The position numbers and the translations under genes are program-made. The notes under the pieces are model-generated. The model saw only the letters and a list, made by a program, of their open reading frames with translations. It was not told the origin of the DNA and did not search any database. 64,000 nt of DNA from Euphorbia lathyris (Eukaryota; Streptophyta; Magnoliopsida; Malpighiales; Euphorbiaceae), in the NCBI RefSeq assembly GCF_963576675.1, contig NC_088919.1, forward strand, positions 48,754,501-48,818,500. Reading direction: 5' to 3'. Every line of letters starts with the position of its first letter. Within the stretch, counting starts at the first letter, position 1. Shown here one piece after another: positions 1 through 11,869 of the stretch.

Positions 1-224
1 TCGACACTATATCCGTTTAAATTTATCTCCTAATTTTTCGGTACCCCCTATACTGACATGGTGGTTTCAACACCATGATCGAAGCGTTGAAGGGTGGGAG
101 CGCTTCTATGTTGATAGGAGAGCACAGTGGACAAGATTGGTTAACATTAGGGGTAATTAGCTGTTATTGTGTATTTTTTAGACTTTGAGTATTATATATT
201 ATTGTTATTTTGTGAGAGTTGATT
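1..224. other. unassigned flank before the minisatellite
   Basis: No complete gene. On the plus strand about 25-40 codons between roughly 65 and 160 read openly (containing EALKGGSASMLIGEHSGQDW) and could be the tail of an exon that starts outside the window, but I do not recognise the family. Confidence 0.3.
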
Positions 225-1372
225 GTGAAATAGTTCTGGAATGATCCGGTTCTGTTTCAGTTAGTTGTATATATGTTACAGGTAGTTTGTGAAAGAGTTT
301 TGTAATGTTCTGGAATGTTCCAGTTATATTTCAGTTAGTTGTATATATGTAATAGGTTGATTGTGAAATACTTCTGTCATGTTCTAGAATGATCCAGTTA
401 TGTTACAGTTAGTTGTAGCTATGTTACAGTTATGTTACAGGTTGAATGTGAAATACTTCTCTCATATTCTGGATGTATTCAGCTATGTTTCAGTTGAGTT
501 CAATTGCATTACAGGTTGATTCTTTATGATTTCTATAATGTTTTGGATGTATTCCGTTATGTTTCAGTTATGTTTAGTTGCGTTACAGGTTGATTCTGTA
601 TGATTTCTGTAATGTTCTAGATGTATTCAGTTATGTTTCAATTGAGTTCAGTTGCGTTACATGTTGATTCTGTATGATTTATGTAATGTTCTAGATGTAT
701 TCAGTTATGTTTCAGTTGAGTTCAGTTGTGTTACAGGTTGATTCTGTATGATTTCTATAATGTTCTAGATGTATTCGGTTATGTTTCAGTTGAGTTCAGT
801 TGCGTTATAGGTTGATTCTGTATGATTTCTGTAATATTCTGGATGTATTCAGTTATGTTTCAGTTGAGTTCAGTTGCGTTACATGTTAATTCTGTATGAT
901 TTCTATAATGTTCTAGATGTATTTAGTTATGTTTGAATTGAGTTCAATTGCGTTATAGGTTGATTCTGTATGATTTCTGTAATATTTTGGATGTATTCAG
1001 TTATGTTTCAGTTGAGTTCAGTTGTGTTTCAGGTTGATTCTTTATGATTTTTGTAATGTTCTGGATGTATTCAGTTATGTTTCAGTTGAGTTCAACGTTG
1101 CGTTACAGGTTGATTCTGTATGATTTCTGTAATATTCTGGATGTATTCAGTTATGTTTCAGTTGAGTTTAGTTGTGTTTCAGGTTGATTCTTTATGATTT
1201 TTGTAATGTTCTGGATGTATTCAGTTATGTTTCAGTTGAGTTCAGTTGCGTTAAAGGTTGATTCTGTATGATTTCTGTAATGTTCTGGATGTATTCAGTT
1301 ATGTTTTAGTTGAGTTCAGTTGCATTACAGGTTGATTCTGTATGATTTCTGTAATGTTCTGTAATGTAAGTG
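225..1372. repeat. minisatellite, about 74-bp unit, about 15 copies
   Basis: Tandem array with a unit of about 74 bp. Each unit carries the landmarks ggttgattctgtatgatt, ttctgtaatgttctggatg and agttatgtttcagttgag in the same order; the ggttgat landmark recurs near 514, 589, 663, 735, 808, 884, 958, 1032, 1109, 1181, 1256 and 1329. Copies from about 500 onward are very similar; those at 225-500 are clearly older and diverged (for example a ttgtgaaatacttctg version). It has no long reading frame. It lies 3' of the small broken gene at 1493-1543. Confidence 0.93.
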
Positions 1373-1492
1373 AAAGACTTCTATTAATAGTTTTATAAAA
1401 AAAAGAACTAAAGTACGCACTTATATAATTAAAGTACTAAAATACCTACAAATATAATCCGTACAACTATAATAAAAAGTACTAAGCTACAG

Positions 1493-1543
1493 TCACAAAT
1501 CACTTGGCCGAATGCCAAATATCCATAATCTGGTCGTACGACT
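1493..1543 (-). pseudogene. last codons of a small two-exon gene, cut off by the Sirevirus
   Basis: Read on the minus strand from the CGACT duplication, this stretch encodes the final residues (…YDQIMDIWHSAK, stop). It joins in frame, without any base change, to the exon at 32381-32474 once one copy of CGACT is removed. The two pieces are therefore one exon split by the 30.8-kb insertion. I do not recognise the protein family. Confidence 0.6.
1539..1543. repeat. target-site duplication CGACT, left copy (outer Sirevirus)
   Basis: CGACT lies directly before the LTR terminus TGTTGGTCCC at 1544. The same five bases follow the other LTR terminus at 32381-32385. A perfect 5-bp match defines the outer insertion. 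Confidence 0.93.
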
Positions 1544-4210
1544 TGTTGGTCCCGTATAACGTGACAAGGTTAGTTCCAAGGGGGGGATATGAACTAATTT
1601 AAAATTTTGTCCGTTAAGGCTGACTTATTTTCTTTAAGAAAAGGTTTTACACAGCGGCGCTAAGTAGTTTTAAGACACAAGCTTAGTCAACTGGTGACTA
1701 AGTCTGTTTCTTTCCTTGAGTCAGGAGATATCACTTAAGTCTATTCCTGAACTCAGTTTCTTAGTGCACTCAACTCAGCGTGAGTTCGTTACTTAGTCAG
1801 TTTTATAGCAAGCAATATATAAAGGAGTTTAAAGGTTAGAAATATGTTACTCAGCAGACATATCCTGGTTCGGCCTCTCCGCCTACGTCCAGTCCTCGGA
1901 ACTCGTTCTGAGCTTTTTGAATCCTCTACTGAGCTCTTTAAAGGTAGAGCACGAAACCTTTTACAACAGAAGCTGAGTATACAAGAGTACCTTCCTCTAT
2001 TCCTCTACTCACTCCTATAACTACCGCTGAGTACTATAACCGAGTACTCAGCTTCTCCTTTCTATTCTTCTAGAAATGATAAGTGTTTGTCCTAAACAAC
2101 AATTGCTAAGACACCTTAGATGAATAAAATCACTCTAGACTTTTACACAATGATTGGAATTAGTGTAAGATTTGTTGAAACACCTTTCCACATGATTTTG
2201 ATTTGACAAAATTATTTAAGTGATGATAAAAATATTATAACACATTAAATTTAAATGCTTTGATTTATTACACTAATGTGTTTGTTCAATGTTGAGTTTA
2301 AATTGTTTATAAGACATTGAGATTAAAAAGCCCAAAGGCCCATAAAGTGGAAGTCAAGCCCAAATCAACACTTCAAGACCATTCGGCTCAAGAGTTCAAA
2401 ACGAAGCCGTATCAAGTAAAACGATGACTCAGCAAGAGAAGGATCGAGAAGCCTTCAAGGCAAAAGCTTCAAGTGGAAGCTGCTGAGTTGGACGACAATG
2501 CAGTCTGGACAGCAGCAGACAATGTTCAACTTCTAGACAAAGTATTTCTACTTTGGGAAAAGTTCACAAGGTGCAGGAAGCTGTCTCGTGGACTTTTCCT
2601 TAAATGTCGAAACATTCTGCCGTGGACTGATGAAGATAGAAGATGCGTGAATCCTATTGGCCAACGACGCTGAGCACGCCCAGAGTGATAACGACAGGAA
2701 GTCGTTTCCCTCCAATGGTTATTTCGAAATTCAAAATGACCAGGTGCCTCAAATGTCACTATATAAAGGCCATCCATTTGCTTCAATCGATGCAGATCTT
2801 CAATTAGTCGAAACGCTGACCAAATTCATACTTGAAGTTTCTGTGAGAAAAGCAAAGCAAATACCTTACACCAATTTCCATATTATTGTGTAAAAGTCTA
2901 GAGTGATTTTCAATCATCTAAAGTGTCTTAGCAATTGTTGTTTAGGACAAACACTTTATCATTTCTAGAAGAATAGAAAGGAGAGGCTGAGTACTCGGTT
3001 ATAGTACTCAGTGGTAGATATAGGAGTGAGTAGAGGTATAGAGGAAGGTACTCTTGTTATACTCAGCTTCTATCTGTAAAAGGTTTCGTGCTCTACCTTT
3101 AAAGAGCTCAGTAGAGAATTCAAAAAGCTCGGAACGAGTTCCGGGGACTGGACGTAGGCGGAGAGGCCGAACCAGGATAAGTCTGCTGAGTAATATCTTT
3201 CTAACCCTTAAACTCCTTTAATATATATTGCTTGCTATAAAATTGACTAAGTAAAGAACTCACGCTGAGTTAAGTCTACTAAGAAGCTGAGTTCAGGAAT
3301 AGACTCTAAGTGCTATTTCCTGACTCAAGTAAAGAAGCAGACTTAGTCACAAGTTGACTAAGCTTGTGTCTCGAATCTACTTAGTGACGCTGTGTAAACC
3401 TTTTCATAAGAAAAGAAGTCAGTCTTAACGGACAAAATTTTAAATAGTTCCTATCCCCCCCCCTTGGAACTAACTTGTCACGTTATAAGGGACCAACAAG
3501 ATTTGCTTTGCTTTTCTCACAGAACTTCAAGTATGAATTTGGTCAGCCTTTCGACTTGATTGAAGATCTGCATCGAATGAAGCATTTGAAAGGCCTATTT
3601 ATAGTGACACTTCAAGCACTGGTGATTTCGAATTTCGAAATAACCGTTGGAGGCTAACGGCTTCCTGTTGCTTTCACTTTGGACATGCCCAGTGTCGTTG
3701 GCCAATGAGATTCTTGTATCTTCTGTCTACGGCAGTGCTCAACAGCTTTTCGTCAGATGAACAGAATGTTTCGATATTAATAGTAAAGTCTTCCAGACAG
3801 TTTACTGCGTCTTCTGAGCTTTACCCAAAGTAGAAATACTTTGTCTCTAAGTTGATTCCGTTCTATCGCTGACTTGTACTTCTTGTCGTTTAACTCAACA
3901 GCTTCATCTTGAAGCAATTGATAGAAGGCTTCTCGATCCTTCTTCATACTGAGCTAGCGCTTTGCTTAGAACGACTGCGTTTTGTCTTCCTGGGCCGCGA
4001 GGTCTTGATCTGTTGACTTGGGCTTGGCTTCCTCTTATGGGCCTTTAGGCTTTTTTTATCTTAATGTCTTATAAATCAAATTAACTCAACATTGAACAAA
4101 CACATTAGTGTGAAAAAATCAAAACATTTAAATTTAATGTGTTAGAATATTTTTATCAATCACATAAATAATTTTGTCAAATCAAAATCATGTGGAAAGG
4201 TGTTTCAACA
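1544..4210 (-). repeat. 3' LTR of the outer Sirevirus, split by a nested solo LTR
   Basis: LTR segments 1544-2172 and 3504-4210 match 31041-32380 colinearly. Together they make about 1,336 bp against 1,340 bp for the other LTR. The gap is exactly the inverted solo LTR at 2173-3498 plus one AGATT copy. The high-coordinate terminus (ttcaaca, 4210) abuts the polypurine tract. Confidence 0.93.
2173..3498 (+). mobile_element. solo LTR of the same family inserted in opposite orientation
   Basis: It starts TGTTGAAACACC and ends GGGACCAACA, the termini of the surrounding LTR but inverted, and is 1,326 bp long. Target-site duplication AGATT at 2168-2172 and 3499-3503 is perfect. No internal retroviral region is present, so this is a solo LTR produced by LTR-LTR recombination. 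Its central part differs more from the host LTR than the host's two LTRs differ from each other, suggesting a different subfamily donor. Short open frames inside it look non-coding. Confidence 0.93.
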
Positions 4211-4226
4211 AACTCCCCCATTTTGA
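4211..4226 (-). other. polypurine tract of the outer Sirevirus
   Basis: Directly next to the 3' LTR start. On the minus strand it reads a purine-rich AAAATGGGGGAG just before TGTTGAAACACC, the expected site for priming plus-strand DNA synthesis. Confidence 0.8.
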
Positions 4227-4742
4227 TGTTGGCAAAAATATTCAGTAAGGAACTCAGTGTTGAGCTCCCCCATGATAGTTGACCTTGTTTTTCTCAAGAT
4301 ACTCCCCCGTAAGGGTTGAGCTACTGACTTAGTTTTACTTTAAACATTTCAAGGTTTAATCAAGTAAGTCTAAGGTCAGTTTTCAGAAATAGGTCAGCTC
4401 ATGGAACATATTCTTTTTAACTCAGTTAAGATGAGCGGAAGATTTAGATATCAGAGTACGCTGAGTATATCTTTGTTCAATGAGTTTTAGTTAAGAAGAC
4501 ATATAAAAGAGGTCAACTTAAAGATCAACACAGCAGACAATCATGAAGCAATGTAAGCACATAACACAGTTGATTTAATGAAGATACATTAAATGTTTAG
4601 CACAAAACATAAGCATCACATAAGATTAGTCAATTTGAAAAAGGTAGATGCATGCATAGTTTTGAATTGATGGTCAGCACAACAAAATATATTAGGAAAA
4701 GAATACAAGTTTTAAAAGCTAAATCTAGCAATCCTAGTCAAG

Positions 4743-5626
4743 CTATTTTTTCTTGTAGTTGATGTGGGCAGAATGCTCTTTGGCTTTTCCCTTTTGTTTC
4801 TGCTGACTTCTAGATGCTTCTCTTGTATGCTGAGTTCTTTGAGCTTGTTCTTTCTCCCCCGTTTTGCCAGCATCAGGTGGAGGAGGAATGAAGGTGTCAT
4901 TGAGGGCAGCACGAGTTAACCGTACAGAGAATGCCTTAAGCTTGCGCGCGCTTTCATTTATACCATCAAAAACAGGAACACCATTATCCAAGACAGAGCG
5001 GGGAACCCTGACCGAGGCACTGAGCATACTCAGAATGTATTCTTGAGACTTCCCAACCCAGGTGATACTGTCAATCAGCATGGCAAAAGCTTTATGAAAC
5101 ATTTTAAGCAGAGCCAAGTCATAATACTGACGTTGAGCATTCGAATGACGCACATGTTTGAAGATGGATTGGGAGTATTGCAGAAGCTCATTTGTTTTGA
5201 GTTGGTCAGTTTCCATCTCTTCCTTACTCAAGTTGAGTAGACGGACAACCTCACTAATTTGCTCAATGGAGCATTGGGAGGTGGAAGAGAGTTGCTCGTT
5301 GGTTCTGGCTTGCTCAAAGTGAAGCTGGTTGAAGAGTTGATGAACTTCAGCAGAAGTTGCATACATGGAGTTCGCAGCTGACAGGTTTTGAAATTGACCA
5401 TGGAGAGAGTTCATGTGATTGACCATTGTCAGCTGGAGTTCGACCAGCTTTACTATTGATTCCTGCTTGGGCTGTTGAGACTGGAGTGATGTCATGACAC
5501 TCAGAAGGTCCTTAAGACCTTTGATTTCTGTGAGAAGCTGAGTGAGAGAGGAAAGTTGAGTTGGCTCAACAGAAACTGACCCAACAACGTCGGCATTGGT
5601 TTGATGGAGGTCCTGAAGGAGAGCTT
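4743..5626 (-). pseudogene. C-terminal part of the Sirevirus env-like ORF
   Basis: The frame enters from 5626 and stops at 4743, giving about 290 codons. The protein is rich in Gln, Ser and Leu. Heptad-like Leu/Ile spacing through its middle third (around HQLFNQLHFEQARTNEQL and EVVRLLNLSKEEM) predicts a coiled coil. The last 45 residues are very basic (SRSQQKQKGKAKEH). It continues the frame of 13881-16040, from which it is separated only by the solo LTR 5627-13880 with its AGCTT duplication. Proteins in this position in Sireviruses are called env-like by location; no signal peptide or clear membrane segment is visible here, so an envelope role is not supported by the sequence. Confidence 0.75.
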
Positions 5627-6879
5627 TGTTGGTCCTGTGTGATTAGTTCCAGGGGGGTTAGGAACTAATGTAACTTTTTCGCTAATTAATCTTGCTGACT
5701 TGATAATTTTGGTGAGTTTATTAACTCAGCTTTGGTCAGCTTGGCCGATCTTAGTGTAAGACAGTTTTAGTCAGATGCTGACTAAGACTGTTTCACTTGA
5801 GAGTTGGGAATTGACACTTTTATGGTCAGCTTCCAACTCAGCACTCTAATTTACTCAGTGTCAGCTTTAAAAGGTTTATATGCTGAGTAAATATAACAAG
5901 CAACACATGCATATATATATATATATATATTTAAGAGAGTTAGAAATTACTCAGTATCACTTATCCTGGTTCGGCCTCTCCGCCTACGTCCAGTCCCCAG
6001 ACTCCTCCGGGCTTTTAGAATCCAATACTGAGCTCTTTAAAGGTAGAGCACAAACCGGTTACAAGGCAGTTGAATATGCAAGAGTACCTTCCTCTATTCG
6101 TCTACTCAAGTCCTACTAAGTGCTACAACCCAGCACCTAGATTTCTCTACCACTGAGTACTTACAACCAAATACTCAGCACAACACTCTCAATTCACAAT
6201 TGATACAATTTGCTCTTTTTCAGCTAAAGAACACTTTAGATGATTACAAAATAATCAATCTAGCATTTACACAGGAATAGAAAGTTGGTGTAAGATTTCT
6301 TTCTTGTTTTTGAGTGCTTTGAGCTTGTATTTTTCTCTCTTGTATATTCTGTGATTCGGCAATGATCCAAGAGGATTGCTTGTCCTTTTATAGTTGTATT
6401 TTGAGGATCAAATGATTTGAATTGGATTTATCCGTTGAATCCAAAACGGCTCTTTTGGGGGACAAACTTCTGGTCAGCTTCAGATGTGCAGGCCAATCTT
6501 GTTTCTGATTTCTTCAGATGTCAGGCTTGTCTTCTTCCTACAGGCTTTGTCTTCTTGCGGAAGTTTGTCTTTTAGCAACGAACAGTCGACCCATGCATCT
6601 CGGAATTTGGCTTTTGCGTAATTCCAAGGCTTCAATTATTGGTGCAGACAGTTGTCGGATTTGTCTTTTAGCTAACGGATCGTTCATGCTGTCCTGAAGA
6701 TCACTCGGCTTCACTTCGATAGTCATTGTCTTTGATTGTCACCAAATCTCATACTGAGTTCTTTTTCACTCAGCTTTCATGGTCAGCTTCGTTCTGCAAG
6801 ATCTAGTTCTGAAGCAGACTTCTTTTATGTTGAGCTTCGTTCCACTCACACTAGTACAGAAATGGCATATGACCATGGT

Positions 6880-7270
6880 CGTTTACCCTCATTGGCCACG
6901 GTTTCGTGACCGTGGCCAAAGGAGGCGTGGCAAATGCTTGGCATCTTTAGCCACGGTTGTTCGACCGTGACCAAAGGGGCATTAGAGTCGGTTTTTACAT
7001 ATAACCGACTCTAATATTTTATGTTTTTGCCATGGTTGTTATGAAAAACCGTGGTTAAATGGGGTCTTTAGCCACGGTCTTTCATAACAACCGACCCCAA
7101 TGCCATGATCATTAGAGTTAGTTGTAAAAGAAACCGTGGCTAATGATAAAAGCATTGGAGTCGGTTGTGGAAACAACCGTCTCCAATGCTCTAATCATTA
7201 GAGTCGGTTATTTTGTAACCGTGACTAATGTTAATTATATTAAAGTCGGTTGTTTTGCAACCGTGGCTAT
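6880..7270. repeat. CACTA left subterminal repeat zone
   Basis: About a dozen copies of gagtcggtt/aaccgactc and gccacggtt/aaccgtggc, often paired as short hairpins such as gagtcggttgtggaaacaac. In CACTA elements such arrays bind the transposase. Confidence 0.8.
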
Positions 7271-7496
7271 TGTTATTGTTTTTAACAATTTTACATCAGC
7301 AGGTTCAAATTATACCTGCTCTATTTTTTTTGTATTACCATAATTAACGCTAAACAAGATTTGTTATGCTCAGTCATTTACCGTAATGAAAATTGATCCT
7401 GATATATTACTAAAATTAAATGCAAAATCAATAAAAATGTACACAAATATAGGTAATTAATTAATCAAGAAAATTGATTCAATATTCACAGTATTT

Positions 7497-8287
7497 TCAA
7501 GTATCTAACCAGCTGTATATTACTGTAAACAAAAAAAAACTGAGATATACTAGTTCTCTATCTGCAGCAAAAGTTTCAAATCCAACCCTGTCCTGAAACA
7601 ACCGCCAAGCTTCTTCCCATTCCAAAGGCTCCACTTTGATGCTCCGTTGAGCTTCCATTAAGCGGCAGACTAGATCCGATCGTGTAGTAAATACGACTTG
7701 ACACCTGTTGTTTTGAGGAATTCCAATGTCTTTAAGCTCAACTCGGTTCCACAAATTATCTAACAACACTAGAACCTTGTTTTTCTGCAGTACTTGAGAG
7801 ATGAGAGCAGCTTTATCGTTAGATTTTTTCTCTTTTGAAAGCCCTATCTGTTTTACAAATTCATCCTCCAAATCCTCAAGTTTTACCTCCTGTGAAACTT
7901 TCAGCAAAATCACAAAATCAAAATGGCCAAGGCATTTAGCATTAAGCTGGGTCAATAGGGTCATTTTACCAATGCCTCCCATACCCCATATGCCAATTAC
8001 CCCAACTTCATCCGCAGTTAAACAATTCCATACTTCTTCTAACTTATTTCAAGGCCCTCTATTGTTGGTTTTAAATCCATTGATTCAACTGTCGATTCGC
8101 TTGGCAGAGGTGCTCTATTTTTTAAAGCCATCATTTCAGACAGGATCTTCTCGACCCTAGTACAAAAATAAATCTTTGACCAATACCCCTCCACGCCATA
8201 ACTTATTAGTTTATCAACTTTTGCTACCTTAACTTCCACATCAGAAAGCCAAATTTTAACAGGACATACCGACTTCGTTTTTGGCAT
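7497..8287 (-). pseudogene. captured CC-NBS disease-resistance gene fragment
   Basis: Two minus-strand frames, 8287-8039 and about 8036-7497, are separated by a frameshift near 8038. The first encodes a coiled-coil domain end (WLSDVEVKVAKVDKLISYG). The second has the P-loop GMGGIGKMTLL, where the usual Thr after Lys is Met; a kinase-2 motif KVLVLLDNLW; and an RNBS-B motif VVFTTRS. It stops before the GLPL and MHD motifs and has no leucine-rich repeats. In intact CNL proteins this region binds ATP/ADP and switches immune signalling. Here it is a broken copy inside the CACTA element, so it is most likely transduplicated. The source gene is not in the window. Confidence 0.88.
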
Positions 8288-8399
8288 AAATTAATGAACT
8301 AATCAAAATAGTTAACATAAAAGTTACCAAATTGATGAACTAATCAAAATAGTGATGGCATAAATTAATAGAACAGGCTAACCTGTTGGGATTGTCCAT

Positions 8400-8600
8400 G
8401 CTTTAGTTTCCTGTGGATAATATCAAAATCTGTCCAAAAACTGCAACTAGTCCAGATTGCAACTCGGATGCAAGATTCATCACTTAACTGACGTGGATTA
8501 TTTTCAAGAACAGCAAGGTCCGAATCTGCAATTTCTTATAGAACACCTAAACTCATTAAAGCTCAATTCTATAAGGTCTCAGTCCTGCGAGAGTAATATA
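8400..8600 (-). pseudogene. possible further captured exon, family unrecognised
   Basis: The minus strand reads openly for about 50 codons including ENNPRQLSDESCIRVAIWTS and ends at a plausible splice donor (CAACAG then GTTAGCC) near 8384. It lies between the NBS fragment and the amylase fragment. I do not recognise the protein; coding potential is inferred only from the open stretch and the donor-like site. Confidence 0.35.
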
Positions 8601-8759
8601 GACAAGTTGTACAAATTAGTTTGATAAGTCTGAAATGTCTACCTTCCAGGAATCCAAGGACCCAGCCAGCTATGCATCTCTTTTGTCAAGCAGCATTCTC
8701 AAGCATGAGCTTTCCTCACATCTTAAAGCATCTCCTTTCATATGACCATATGCATAAGA

Positions 8760-10500
8760 CTAAATAGAAATTTAGTGGTGCAAGAATCCATGTAAGTCGC
8801 AAAGTAAATATTCTCGAACATGAACAAAAATTTGTGTGTTATTCTTGACACATTTGTAGTCAATCCATATATTTCTCTATTTATGATGAATTTGAAACTA
8901 TTTCCGATTTTTGGTGTTGTTTTTAGTTCACTCCACCAATCATAATTGCTCTCTCTCCCAGTCTGCCTGTCCGACAGCGGACTGGTGACCAAATTCTCGC
9001 TAGTTTGTTTGTCTAGACAAACTGCTTTGAATGTTTGTGGAAAATGTTGGGCACACCATTATGAATGACGGAGTGAACTAAAAACAACAAATAGTTTCAA
9101 ATACACCATACATAGAAAAATAGTTTAGTGATCGACCACAAATGTGTCATTATCCTTTCTTAATATGGGGATAGTTGAAATTAACATTTTTATAACAGAT
9201 ATTAGCAATAAATTGAAATGAAGTGTTCCATTCATACACATGAAATGCAGATTAAGAGATGGATTACATTATAAGATTCAGTTCCCATTTTCCCAAGATA
9301 TACAGATTATATTCCTGAGATTCCTGAAAACAAAACCCATTTACCAAAATAAATGAAATTTCGCTCTTGCTCTAAATATCCTCTCGGGTAGACTTAAAAT
9401 TCCTAAAAGAAGTGAAGAGCCAACAGTATGCAGTTAGACGAAACATGCATCAAAATTGTGAAATAACAATCAAACAAGCAACTAAAAAGAAATTTAACAA
9501 GTAAAACTGATAACTAAAGCTTCAATTTATACTAGCTAAAATGAATTTAAATTATTGAAAAGAGAATTAAACCCACTTCTTGAAACCATGAAAGATAACA
9601 GTATCAGGAACAATCTCACAAACTATCGACAACATCCAATTTAGTGCTAGCTAACACCTAAGAGAAAGAATTTGAGAAAAGAAAAGAGTCGCAACTTATA
9701 CACACAAATCTCAAGTAAAACAAAAGGAATCAGAATCATTGAGGACAAGAGAAATACTAGTATCAGTGGAAGACGGGACTGTAACTGTCTAGGGAACCGT
9801 TGTCTGATTCTGATATGGTGAACACAATCCTCCTTAGGCCTTCTTGAAGGAAGACAAGATCCAAGATGAGATAGGATGATGGTCTCATAGTTTCCAAGAT
9901 ACATAAACTAAATTCCAATGTCATTAAATTCCAAACTTTAGTCCATGCACTTCTTTTGCCATTTCCAGAGGCAGGCTCAGATTTTGAGATTGATAGGATG
10001 ATGGTCTCATAGTTTCCAAGAGACGGAAACTAAAGAACATGATGAAACTCATAAAGGAATAGAAAATAATTTCATATCAGGAAGTTTTGTCTTATATTGG
10101 ATTGCAAGATTTTGACCACATATTTACTATGATAATTCTAATACCTCTTGCATCTATACATTAGCAGCAAAGAAGACAAGGCAAATATCCACCCAACAAG
10201 ATGAAGATGAATATTAAGGCAGAGCAGCACAGCACTAATACATAAAAGGCTAAAATCGATGTTGGTAAAGAGCTCAAAATGGGGCAAGGGAAAAGACAAT
10301 TGCACAAAGAAAAGGAAAATCCCATTATATAGTTTATATATCATAATGTAACAAATAATATAAATAGTTGAAGATTAACACAAACTTATCAGTACGTTTG
10401 TAACATCTATACAGATAATGACCAATAGTTGGGAGAAATAATCTCTTTTTTGCAATAAAAAGATTGAAATTTTTGAACTAACTAAATCAAAAGGCATAAG
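8760..10500. other. CACTA interior without recognised genes
   Basis: AT-rich stretch. It contains a repeated phrase ataggatgatggtctcatag near 9870 and 9985, suggesting an internal duplication of about 115 bp. The open frame of 85 codons at 9647-9904 (minus) has no recognisable motif. I see nothing else. Confidence 0.4.
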
Positions 10501-10505
10501 AGACT

Positions 10506-11200
10506 ACCTTGATTGTAACACAAGCTGCCATTTTCATAAGCTAGATTATCCCATTATTCACCTATATCAAATGCAGGATTTGAGGCCTCAATATATTCTT
10601 TGACATATGTGTCAGAGAACCCTCTACAGAGAATACAAAAAGCAATTAGCAATATCACAATAGATCCCAAAGAAGAACAATTATGAATCCAAGTAAGAGA
10701 GCCATGTAAATGCACCTAACAAAGTCAAGTCGCCACCCATCATAACCAATATAATTTCGAAGCCAGTACTTTAAGTACTACTTTATATCCCTACGCACAA
10801 AGTCTTGCAAATGATCAACATTTGGAGCTGCATAAAAGATGTCACCTGCATAGATTACAGACACACTCTTATCTACAGAAGTAATTCTAAGTGCCAGTTT
10901 TGGCAATAAAAATAGTATGGATAAGCTTAATCATTTGATTGAGGTTGTAATCTCACTAGCTGTAGTTTTACATCTTTTTTCCAAATGAAGTACAAGCCAC
11001 CAATAGAAGAATTAAATTATAATCATACACCCATACATGTTTTACATGATTCCTGTTCTAACTTATATATGTTCTCTCTCTCCACCACTTGATGGATTAC
11101 CACGCCCCTGGAAATTTGGGTCATCACAAACAATTGCTTCTAGCCTCAGGCAAGCTTTCCACCGTTAATATTCCAAACACCATTTGGACTCTAGAAACAT
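10506..11200 (-). pseudogene. captured alpha-amylase gene fragment (three exons, introns retained)
   Basis: Three minus-strand exon-like blocks occur in the order of a plant alpha-amylase. Block 1 (about 11190-11080) encodes NGVWNINGG and, after a frameshift, DDPNFQGRGNPSSGG. Block 2 (about 10846-10717) encodes AAPNVDHLQDF, a stop, then GYDGWRLDFVR, which carries the catalytic Asp of family GH13. Block 3 (about 10628-10507) encodes GFSDTYVKEYIEASNPAFDIGE, with the acid/base Glu, then a stop where Tyr is expected, and ENGSLCYNQ. Blocks 2 and 3 are joined by an intron with GT (after …FVR) and TCTCTGTAG. GH13 amylases hydrolyse alpha-1,4-glucan; this copy is dead (two stops, one frameshift) and lacks the N- and C-terminal parts. 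It resembles the plastid AMY3 type by memory of the family. Confidence 0.85.
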
Positions 11201-11869
11201 ATACAACATTAGTTTACCAGGAGGAAAGTAAAAATGATATTAAAGAACTGTTCAATCTAAGAGTTCAAACGTGTAGATGAGGGTCAAGTCTCTAATGCAA
11301 TCTATATGCAAAAAACCATTAGGATTAAAGAGCATGGTGAAGCAAAGCTGACCTTACTTTTTGCTGAAAGCTTTTATAATTAATTAGGATCTTAAGGATT
11401 TGAAGTTTAAACCTTTTCATTTGAAATTATCTCATATTGTAGGAGAGCAGGCACATAAAAGTAGGTACAACTTGTGCAACAAGTTCCAATTGCAGAAACT
11501 TGGGTTCACATTAAAATTGAAAAAAAGAATGCATATTAGTTAATGCGGAGTATGATTATCAACATGAACAAGGTTCGAAAACTGTCTTAGCTAAAAATAT
11601 TTCTTCAGTGGTGAAGTTCTTTTATGATGATGGTATATAAACTAGAAAATATTTCTGCTGATTATTCTATTTTTGTTAAGCTACCCCCAATTTCAGATGC
11701 CTTCCCTTGTACTCAAATACCAAATTATAGTATAAAAGCCAGCAAAATCCATGCGGTTCATAAAGAATAACATATAAATAACTTAGTATAATTGAGAAAT
11801 TTCTAATTAGTATGGTAATGCATTCTCAATTGAGAAATTTTATTCAGACAGACTAATCTTTCTATTCGC

